7,405 nt of DNA from JAWWBN01 sp033720955 (GTDB lineage Bacteria; Acidobacteriota; Thermoanaerobaculia; Multivoradales; JAHEKO01): the NCBI GenBank assembly GCA_033720955.1, contig JAWWBN010000197.1, forward strand, positions 1 through 7,405. Direction: 5' to 3'. Within the stretch, counting starts at the first letter, position 1; each line of letters opens with the position of its first letter. The position numbers were made by a program, and so were the translations under genes. Shown piece after piece: positions 1 through 5,463 of the stretch. The notes below the pieces were generated by a model. That model was not told the origin of the DNA, searched no databases, and saw only the letters and a list, made by a program, of their open reading frames with translations.

Positions 1-1323
1 GTAGCCCTCGAAGCGCACCACCCGCGCGTCGGTCTCCCCGAAGAGGGTGCCGGCCACCTCCACGCTCTCCCCCTCGCCGCTCGCCGAGACGCCGATCAAC
101 TGGGGGTACTCGCCGGCGTGGCGATGGGTGGCGCGGACCACCTCCACGCCGCGGGCCTCCGCCACCCGCTCGGCGTTGACGAAGTTCACCGCTTCGCCCA
201 GGTAGGGGGTCATCGCCCCCTTCACCGCCGCGATGGTGATGGGCGCCCGCAGGCTGGCGTCGATGCCCCAGAGGTCGACCTGCAGACGGCTGAGGCTGCG
301 CTCGAGGACCAGGCCGGCGAGCCGCCCCAGACGCTCGGCCAGAGCCAGGTAGGGCTCGCCCCGCGCGCCGGCGGCGTGGAAGGGCAGGTTGACCGCGGTC
401 ACCGCCAGTGACCCCTGCAGGGCGGCCAGCACCATCTTGGCGGTCTCCGTGGCGACCCGCTCCTGGGCCTCGCGGGTCTGGGCGCCGATGTGGGGGGTCG
501 CCACCACCCGGGGATGACGCACCAGGTCGTGGTTCTCGGGCGGCTCCTTGGCGAAGACGTCGAGGGCGGCCCCGCCGAGCCGCCCCGACTCGAGCGCCGC
601 CAGCAGGGCCTCCTCGTCCACCACTCCGCCGCGGGCGCAGTTGACCAGCAGCGCGCCGGGGCGCATCGAGCCGATGCGCTCGGCGGTGAGCAGACGGCGG
701 GTGGCGTCGGTCAGCGGTACGTGCAGGGTGAGGACGTCCACCTGCGGGAGCATCTCGTCCAGCGGCAGCAGCTCGATCTCCAGCCGCCGGGCGACGGAGG
801 GGTCCAGGTAGGGATCGGAGGCCTTGACCTTCATCTCGAAGGCCTGCGCCCGGCGCGCCACCGCCTGACCGATGCGGCCAAGGCCGATCACCCCCAGCTC
901 CTTGCCCTGGAGCTCGCGACCCAGAAAGCGCTTGCGCTCCCACCTGCCGGCGCGCACCGAGGCGTCCGCCGCCGCGACGTTGCGCGCCAGGGCCAGCAGC
1001 AGGGCGAAGGTGTGCTCCGTGGCCGAGATCAGGTTGGCGGTGGGGGCGTTGACGACCAGCACCCCCATCTCGGTGGCCGTGGCCACGTCGACGTTGTCCA
1101 CTCCGATCCCGGCGCGGCCCACCACCTTGAGCTCGCGGCCGTGCCGCAGCAGGTCGGCGGTGACCTTCGTGCCGCTGCGCACCACGATCGCGTCGAAGTC
1201 GCCGACGAGCTCGGCAAGCCGGGGCTTCTCCTCGGGCTGCAGAAGGCGCGGCTCCACGCCGGAGGCGCGGAAGACCTCGATCCCCGACGGGTCGAGCGGG
1301 TCGCAGATCAGCACCCTGTGCAT
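1..1323 (-). CDS. serA: D-3-phosphoglycerate dehydrogenase, long form, C-terminus cut by window edge
   Basis: Cytosolic enzyme that oxidises 3-phosphoglycerate to 3-phosphohydroxypyruvate with NAD, the first step of serine synthesis. The 441 visible codons carry the full catalytic unit: the NAD-binding motif GLGRIG at residues 147-152, and the family's catalytic Arg231 (in NCARGG), Glu260 (in AKEPP) and His278 (in TPHIGAQ). Residues from about 315 onward match the intervening (ASB) domain of long-form enzymes (TIGR01327 type), so the missing end should hold the rest of that domain and an ACT domain, roughly 80-90 residues. No stop codon is seen before position 1. The ATG at 1321-1323 is the only sensible start, because an in-frame TAA lies at 1333-1335. 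The 23-base gap to the upstream MobB-like gene has no clear Shine-Dalgarno sequence. It probably belongs to the same transcript as moaC and namZ. Family identity is certain; the long form is inferred from the partial ASB domain. Confidence 0.96.
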   Translation of the reverse strand, partial: MHRVLICDPLDPSGIEVFRASGVEPRLLQPEEKPRLAELVGDFDAIVVRSGTKVTADLLRHGRELKVVGRAGIGVDNVDVATATEMGVLVVNAPTANLISATEHTFALLLALARNVAAADASVRAGRWERKRFLGRELQGKELGVIGLGRIGQAVARRAQAFEMKVKASDPYLDPSVARRLEIELLPLDEMLPQVDVLTLHVPLTDATRRLLTAERIGSMRPGALLVNCARGGVVDEEALLAALESGRLGGAALDVFAKEPPENHDLVRHPRVVATPHIGAQTREAQERVATETAKMVLAALQGSLAVTAVNLPFHAAGARGEPYLALAERLGRLAGLVLERSLSRLQVDLWGIDASLRAPITIAAVKGAMTPYLGEAVNFVNAERVAEARGVEVVRATHRHAGEYPQLIGVSASGEGESVEVAGTLFGETDARVVRFEGY

Positions 1324-1346
1324 GCCGCGAGCTTAACGGAATCGCC

Positions 1347-1754
1347 CTACCACGGACGCGGCCGCCGGAGGTCCCGGGCGAGCTCTTCGGCGGTCCTCGA
1401 GCGGCTCTTTCCGGCGCCCGGATCGACCCGCCAGAGGTCGCCGTCCCGGCTCAGCCGCGGCAGCTCCGACGCCCCGCGCACCAGCACCAGGCGGCAGCCC
1501 AGGAAGTGCTCCCGCAGCAGGTCGTCGAGAACCGGGGCGCCCCGCCGCCGCTTGACGGCCACCGACCGTCCCGCCCCCACCGCCACCGCGCGCAGCAGCG
1601 GCAGCCTCGAGGCCTCCGCGAGCTCCGGGGGCGCCTCGGCGGCGGCCGTCAGATCCAGCCACCCCACCCGGTGCCCGGCCGCCGCCAGGGTCTCTACGAG
1701 GGGGGCGACCGCCTCGGCTCCGCCCTCCACCGCCAGCAGATGGGGCCGCTTCAT
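1347..1754 (-). CDS. Small MobB-like protein lacking the P-loop (hypothetical)
   Basis: A 135-residue protein starting MKRPHLLAVEGG and ending at a TAG stop. I cannot name it with certainty. Its layout follows the MobB fold (molybdopterin-guanine dinucleotide synthesis GTPase): an N-terminal strand and glycine turn (residues 5-12), a helix leading to GHRVGWLDL (27-35, where MobB has GxxVGLIKH), a middle part, then LDDLLREHFLGCRLVLVRGASELPRL (75-101), which resembles the MobB segment with DLVLVEGFK before the basic/Pro turn. The Walker A loop (GxxGxGKT) is absent, replaced by VEGGAEAVAP, and the KHxxH motif is absent too. GTP binding is therefore unlikely. It starts with ATG overlapping the namZ stop (ATGA) and has an unusually strong ribosome binding site, so it looks like a translated gene, not debris. 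The moaC gene two positions upstream supports a molybdenum cofactor link, by inference only. A longer open frame in the same phase continues upstream to 3050, but that part is the off-frame shadow of namZ. Confidence 0.75.
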   Translation of the reverse strand: MKRPHLLAVEGGAEAVAPLVETLAAAGHRVGWLDLTAAAEAPPELAEASRLPLLRAVAVGAGRSVAVKRRRGAPVLDDLLREHFLGCRLVLVRGASELPRLSRDGDLWRVDPGAGKSRSRTAEELARDLRRPRPW

Positions 1755-2929
1755 TCCTCCTCCTCCGGGTAGATCAGGGCGGCGCGGCGGCGGGTGCGGA
1801 AAGCCTCCTCGTCGGTCGCCCAGCTCTCGATCCAAGGGGTGGGATCGTCGCCCCGATCGACGGCCTCGCGCAGCGTCGAGTCGCCGGTCAGCAGATCGAC
1901 GGCCGTGCGCTCGCTCTCGAACTCGTACGGCTCCGACCGCCATGCGAAGCCCCCCCACAACCGGCTCGCCGCCCGCACCAGCTCCACCCCGGCGCGGTAG
2001 GGGCGGAATCGGGCCGGGTCGAGGACGACCCAGCGGACGCCGCCGCACACCCGGCCCGCGTGCTTGCCCGCTTGCGGACGGAAGAAGACGGGCAGGAAGC
2101 GGACGCCCTCCAGCCCGGCCTCCTCCAGCCGCCCGGCCAGGGCGGCGCCATCCAGGCCGGGTGCGCCGGAGAGGAGGAACGGGCGGCTGGTGCCCCGGCC
2201 CTCCGACAGATTGGTCGCTTCCAGCAGACAGGCGCCCGGGTAGACCCGCACCGCCTCCAGCGTGGGCAGGTTGGGCGACGGCGCGAGCCAGGGCCGGCCG
2301 ACACTCTCCCACTCGAGGGACCGCCGCCAGCCCTCCGCGGCGACGACCCGCACCTCCTCGCCCCAGCCGCTGGACGAGGCCTCGAGCCGCACCAGCTCGC
2401 CCAGGGTGAGGCCGTGCCGCACCGGCAGCTCGAAGGCGCCCACGAACGACTCGTAGCCCGGCCGCCTCAGGTTCCCCTCCACCACCACCCCGCCCAGGGG
2501 GTTGGGCCGGTCGAGGATCCAGACCTCGCACCCGGCGCGGCGCGCCGCCGCCGCCGCCCAGACCGCCGTGGCAGCGTAGGTGTAGTACCGCGCGCCGACG
2601 TCCTGGAGGTCCACCAGCAGCAGATCGAGGCCGGCGAAGGCGGCCGGATCGGGCCGCAGGGAGGAGGAGCTGTCGCCGTAGAGAGAGTGGATCGGCAGCC
2701 CCGTCCACGGGTCGCGCGCGTCGGCCGACGGCACCATGTCCTGCTCCACCCCGTGGAAGCCGTGCTCGGGGCCGAAGAGCAGCCGCGGCGCCGCGCCGAC
2801 CTCTCGAAGGGCGACAGCCGCCGGCCGCAGACCCGCGCTCACCGAGGCGGCGTGGCCCAACAGGGCGTAGCGCCGGCCGCGCAGCCGCGCCGGGTCCTCC
2901 AGCAGCCGGTCGAGGCCGCAGCGGATCAT
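1751..2929 (-). CDS. namZ: DUF1343 / NamZ-family exo-beta-N-acetylmuramidase (GH171-like), no signal peptide
   Basis: A 392-residue protein of the DUF1343 family. Characterised members (NamZ, family GH171) remove N-acetylmuramic acid from the non-reducing end of peptidoglycan fragments. Family motifs visible in order are GPEHGF (53-58, whose Glu is the likely catalytic acid), DLQDVGARYYTY (107-118), DRPNPLGG (140-147), SPNLPT (208-213) and EATNLSEGRGTSRPF (237-251), with YEF near 335. Length agrees with the mature part of the family. The N-terminus MIRCGLDRLLEDP has no hydrophobic signal segment or lipobox, so the protein should be cytosolic, pointing to recycling of imported muropeptides and not to exo-lysis; this is inference. 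The ATG overlaps the moaC stop as ATGA, and its own stop overlaps the next ATG. The protein ends in a short acidic tail (PEEEE). There are no peptidoglycan-recycling partners (for example murQ or a MurNAc transporter) in the window. The family call is firm, the exact substrate less so. Confidence 0.9.
   Translation of the reverse strand: MIRCGLDRLLEDPARLRGRRYALLGHAASVSAGLRPAAVALREVGAAPRLLFGPEHGFHGVEQDMVPSADARDPWTGLPIHSLYGDSSSSLRPDPAAFAGLDLLLVDLQDVGARYYTYAATAVWAAAAARRAGCEVWILDRPNPLGGVVVEGNLRRPGYESFVGAFELPVRHGLTLGELVRLEASSSGWGEEVRVVAAEGWRRSLEWESVGRPWLAPSPNLPTLEAVRVYPGACLLEATNLSEGRGTSRPFLLSGAPGLDGAALAGRLEEAGLEGVRFLPVFFRPQAGKHAGRVCGGVRWVVLDPARFRPYRAGVELVRAASRLWGGFAWRSEPYEFESERTAVDLLTGDSTLREAVDRGDDPTPWIESWATDEEAFRTRRRAALIYPEEEE
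1755..1766 (-). promoter_or_regulatory. Strong purine-rich ribosome binding site for the MobB-like gene
   Basis: The minus strand reads GGAGGAGGAGGA directly before the ATG at 1754. It holds several overlapping GGAGG registers at usable spacing and simultaneously encodes the four terminal glutamates of NamZ. It is much stronger than the sites before the other genes in the window and fixes the start of the small gene. Confidence 0.75.
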
Positions 2930-3402
2930 CCCGGCCGGCGGTAGTCGCCGCTTCGGCCGCCGCTCTTGCGCTCGAGCCGCAAGTCGGTGACCACCGCCCC
3001 CCTCTCCACCGACTTGACCATGTCGTACAGCGCCAGGGCGGCGGTCGCACAGGCCACCAGGGCCTCCATCTCGGCGCCGGTGCGACCGTGCACCACCACC
3101 CGGCTGACGATGCGCACCCCCTCCTCCCCCGGCTCGACCTCGACCCCGACCTCGTCGAGGGGGAGGGGGTGGGCGAGGGGGATCAGCTCCCCGGTGCGCT
3201 TGGCGGCCTGGATGCCGGCGAGCCGCGCCACCGCGACGGCGTCGCCCTTGGGCAGCCGCTCGAGGCGGGCCGCCGTCTCCGCGGAGAGGAGCACCCGGCA
3301 GGAGGCCTCCGCCGTGCGACGGGTCACCGGCTTGCCGGAGACGTCCACCATCCGCGCCCGGCCTTCGCCGTCGAGATGGCTGAACGAGGAGTCGCGTGTC
3401 AT
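2926..3402 (-). CDS. moaC: Cyclic pyranopterin monophosphate synthase MoaC
   Basis: Second enzyme of molybdenum cofactor synthesis: converts the MoaA product (3',8-cyclo-7,8-dihydro-GTP) into cyclic pyranopterin monophosphate in the cytosol. The 158-residue protein is full length for the family (about 160). Visible motifs are the N-terminal FSHLDGEGRARMVDVS (7-22), AAKRTGELIPLAHPLPL (66-82) with conserved Lys68 and His78, GRTGAEMEAL (106-115), YDMVKSV (126-132) with Asp127 and Lys130 of the active site, and the C-terminal KSGGRSGDY (146-154). The ATG at 3402 gives the normal N-terminus directly upstream of FSHLD. It is the first gene of a minus-strand cluster and overlaps namZ by four bases (ATGA). 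No moaA, moaB, moaE or moeA is visible nearby; the only other possible molybdenum cofactor gene is the degenerate MobB-like one at 1347-1754. The ribosome binding site is weak (GGAC just before ATG). Confidence 0.97.
   Translation of the reverse strand: MTRDSSFSHLDGEGRARMVDVSGKPVTRRTAEASCRVLLSAETAARLERLPKGDAVAVARLAGIQAAKRTGELIPLAHPLPLDEVGVEVEPGEEGVRIVSRVVVHGRTGAEMEALVACATAALALYDMVKSVERGAVVTDLRLERKSGGRSGDYRRPG
3117..3169 (-). other. Predicted stable RNA hairpin in a homopurine/homopyrimidine patch inside moaC
   Basis: On the plus strand a pyrimidine run (3117-3130) faces a purine run (3159-3169). In the moaC mRNA these pair, and the pairing can continue inward through CTCGAC with GTCGAG, giving about 13 pairs with a small bulge around a loop near 15 bases. 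It encodes the Pro-Gly-Glu-Glu-Gly turn of MoaC (residues 91-95) and flanking residues. It may be only a by-product of GC-rich codon choice. Confidence 0.3.
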
Positions 3403-3440
3403 CTGTCCGGCGCCGACGAAAGCACTATGCTAGCAAGCCG
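3403..3440. promoter_or_regulatory. Divergent moaC / glycosyltransferase intergenic region with overlapping -10-like elements
   Basis: The only true intergenic stretch between the two directions, 38 bases long. It holds the palindrome TGCTAGCA (3428-3435). On the plus strand TATGCT (3426-3431) matches 4 of 6 bases of the -10 consensus and would start RNA about 3 bases before the glycosyltransferase ATG, giving a nearly leaderless message. On the minus strand TAGCAT (3432-3427) also matches 4 of 6 and would leave a leader of about 18 bases for moaC. No good -35 hexamer is seen on either side. Position and local AT content support a promoter; the exact elements are uncertain. Confidence 0.4.
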
Positions 3441-4166
3441 ATGCGGCCCTCTCTCGGTGTGGTGATCCCGGCGCTCGACGAGGAGCGGCGGATCGGCGCC
3501 GCGGTCGGCCGGGCGGTCGAGCTGGCCGACCGGGTGGTGGTGGCCGACGGCGGCAGCGCCGACGGCACCGCGGCCGTGGCCCGGCGGGCCGGCGCCCGGG
3601 TGGTGCTCTCGCCCCGCGGCCGGGGGGTGCAGCTCAACCGGGGCGCGGCCGGCCTCGACACCGATCTGCTCCTTTTCCTGCACGCCGACACCGAGCTGCC
3701 CCCGGAGGCGCCGCGACTCGTCCGCGAGGCGGTCGCCGCCGGTCACGTGGGCGGCGGCTTCCTGTTGCGCTGGGACTCGACGCGGCCGGTGTACCGGCTG
3801 GGCGAGCGGATCGTGAACCTGCGCACGCGGTGGACCCGCGCCCCGCTGGGCGACCAGGCCCAGTTCTGCACGCGGGAGGCCTTCGGCGTCCTGGGCGGCT
3901 TTCGTGAGTGGCCGGTGCTGGAGGACCTCGACTTCATCCGGCGGCTCGGACGGCTGGGCCCGGCGGCGGTGCTGCCCGCACCGGTGACGACCTCCACCCG
4001 GCGCTTCGACCGCCACGGCCTGGCCTGCTCGATCGCGCGCAACTGGCTCATCGTGGCCCTCTGGGCGGTGGGGGTGCCGCCCCGCCGCCTGGGGCGGCTC
4101 TACCACGGCCGTCCCGACCCGACGCGACCAGCCGCCCTCGGCGACGCTCGGCCACCTGCACCGTGA
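3441..4166 (+). CDS. Family 2 glycosyltransferase, TIGR04283 (arsenosugar-biosynthesis-associated) type
   Basis: A 241-residue GT-A fold transferase. The nucleotide-sugar site is seen as VVIPALDEE (7-15) and VVVADGGSADGT (32-43), followed by the DXD-like metal site LLLFLHADTELPP (76-88). The acceptor side shows GDQAQF (137-142), GGFREWPVLEDLDF (152-165) and the family's TTSTRRFDRHG (183-193), then one short hydrophobic stretch NWLIVALWAVGVPP (201-214) and the typical end RLYHGR (219-224). These are hallmarks of TIGR04283, named for members beside arsenosugar genes; no arsenic gene is visible here, so the acceptor sugar is unknown. The ATG at 3441 is preferred over one at 3396 because the fold begins at residue 5 and the longer form would run into moaC. 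There is no Shine-Dalgarno sequence. The last 17 residues are Pro/Ala-rich and lie inside the converging rsmB gene. Confidence 0.9.
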   Translation: MRPSLGVVIPALDEERRIGAAVGRAVELADRVVVADGGSADGTAAVARRAGARVVLSPRGRGVQLNRGAAGLDTDLLLFLHADTELPPEAPRLVREAVAAGHVGGGFLLRWDSTRPVYRLGERIVNLRTRWTRAPLGDQAQFCTREAFGVLGGFREWPVLEDLDFIRRLGRLGPAAVLPAPVTTSTRRFDRHGLACSIARNWLIVALWAVGVPPRRLGRLYHGRPDPTRPAALGDARPPAP

Positions 4167-5463
4167 AGCCGTCGTTGCGGGGGCCGGTGAGAAGCCGCCA
4201 GCGGCCCTCGTCGAAGAGTCCGGCCGCCAGCGCGGGCTCCAGCCGGCCGGCCAGCGGCAGGGGGCGATAGTCGGGCCGGCGGGCCAGCAGCGCGTCGAAG
4301 ACCTCCTCGTTCTCCTCTCTCTCCAGCGAGCAGGTGATCGCCACCAGCAGCCCCCCGGGGCGCACCTGCTTCGCGGCGCCCAGCAGCATCTCGAGTCCCC
4401 GTCCCGCCAGGCGCCCGAGCTCGGCGGCGCTCAGACGCCACTTGAGCTCCGGGTGCTGCCGCAGGGTGCCGGTACCGCTGCACGGCAGGTCGACGACCAC
4501 CCGGTCGAAGGCCTCGCCAGTGGGGGGCGCCGCCGCGTCGAGGACCACCCGCGGCAGGGTCCGGCGAAGCCGTCCCAGATTCTCGGTCAGCGTCGCCAGC
4601 CGGCGGGGCGAGAGGTCGCCGGCCACAAGCCGGAGCCGCGGCTCGACGGCCAGGAGGGCGAAGCTCTTGCCGCCGGGGGCGGCCGCGGCGTCGAGGATCC
4701 GCTCGCCGGCGCCGGGCGGCGGCAGCAGGGCCGCGGCCTGGCTCGCCTGGTTCTGCAGGTAGCAGTCGCCCCGCGCGAAGGCGGTCGACGTCAGCGGATC
4801 GCCCCCCTCCACCAGGAGGCCGACCGGCGACAGCGGCGCGGGGGAGGTGGCGACCCCCTCCCCGGCGAGCGAGGTGGCCAGGGCGTCGCGGCCGCCGCGG
4901 TCCTCGAAGGCCAGCAGGTGGATCTCGGGGCGCAGGTTGTCGGCGTCGAGGAGGGTGCGGGTCGCGGACTCGCCGAACCGCTTCCACCACCGCTCGACCA
5001 GGAGGTCGGGGTGACTGGTCTCGACCGCCAGGCGGCGCACCGGGTCGCTCTCGCGGAGCGGCCACTCCGCCAGCGCCGGGCGCTCCGCGATACGCCGCAG
5101 CACCGCGTTGACGAAGCCCGCCGCGCCCCGGTGGGTGCGCCGCTTGGCCTCGGCCACGGCGCGGTCCACCGCGGCGTGCGCGGGCACCCGGTCCAGGAAG
5201 AGGAGCTGGTAGGCCCCCAGCCTCAGCGGCGCCAGCAGCCGTCGGTCGATCCGGCCCAGGGGGCGCCCCGCCGCCGCTGCGATCACGGCGTCGAGCCGCC
5301 GCAGCCAGCGCAGGGTTCCGAGCACCAGCTCGCGCAGGAGCGCGGCATCGCGAGCCGAGCGGCCGGCGGCGGCGGCGTCCAGCAGGCGGTCGGCGGGCCG
5401 CCGGCCGTCGAGGGCGCGATCCAGCACCCGCGCCGCCGCGGCACGCACCCCTTCGGGGGTCAC
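4048..5463 (-). CDS. rsmB: 16S rRNA (cytosine-967-C5)-methyltransferase RsmB, with extra C-terminal tail
   Basis: Transfers a methyl group from S-adenosylmethionine to C5 of cytosine 967 of 16S rRNA. Of 471 residues, about 1-130 form the NusB-like RNA-binding domain (LLRELVLGTLRW, 42-53; GFVNAVLRRI, 116-125), which separates RsmB from RsmF. The methyltransferase domain shows DAAAAPGGKS (258-267, usually DACAAPGGKT), Asp283 for cofactor binding, DLPCSGTG (325-332) with Cys328 and ITCSLEREENE (376-386) with Cys378, the two catalytic cysteines at the same 50-residue spacing as in E. coli (Cys325/Cys375). The fold ends near NDGFTVQVAE (430-439). The remaining 32 or so residues are Arg/Gly/Pro/Ala low complexity and lie opposite the end of the converging glycosyltransferase. 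The GTG start at 5463 overlaps the fmt stop (GTGA); the frame stays open upstream to 5988, but that stretch is shadow of fmt. Confidence 0.95.
   Translation of the reverse strand: MTPEGVRAAAARVLDRALDGRRPADRLLDAAAAGRSARDAALLRELVLGTLRWLRRLDAVIAAAAGRPLGRIDRRLLAPLRLGAYQLLFLDRVPAHAAVDRAVAEAKRRTHRGAAGFVNAVLRRIAERPALAEWPLRESDPVRRLAVETSHPDLLVERWWKRFGESATRTLLDADNLRPEIHLLAFEDRGGRDALATSLAGEGVATSPAPLSPVGLLVEGGDPLTSTAFARGDCYLQNQASQAAALLPPPGAGERILDAAAAPGGKSFALLAVEPRLRLVAGDLSPRRLATLTENLGRLRRTLPRVVLDAAAPPTGEAFDRVVVDLPCSGTGTLRQHPELKWRLSAAELGRLAGRGLEMLLGAAKQVRPGGLLVAITCSLEREENEEVFDALLARRPDYRPLPLAGRLEPALAAGLFDEGRWRLLTGPRNDGFTVQVAERRRGRLVASGRDGRGRAAPGGGAAPPPPRGPR

Noticed and set aside
1..1323. Apparent truncation of SerA without an ACT domain
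   Set aside because: The frame is still open at position 1, so the end is cut by the window and not by a stop codon.
490..2409. A plus-strand open frame of 639 codons, antisense to serA, the MobB-like gene and namZ
   Set aside because: It crosses three genes on the other strand, its product is Arg/Pro/Ala/Gly-rich with no recognisable motif, and long antisense frames are expected at this GC content.
2060..2944. Plus-strand open frame of 294 codons antisense to namZ
   Set aside because: No motif, biased composition, and full overlap with a clear DUF1343 gene.
1755..3050. Upstream extension of the MobB-like frame, which would give a 567-residue protein
   Set aside because: The extension lies entirely under namZ and the end of moaC, both with clear family motifs; the extension is Arg/Gly/Pro-rich. 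The internal ATG at 1754 with its strong ribosome binding site is the real start.
3396..3440. Longer start for the glycosyltransferase at 3396
   Set aside because: It would overlap the moaC start and add 15 basic residues before a fold that begins just after the ATG at 3441.
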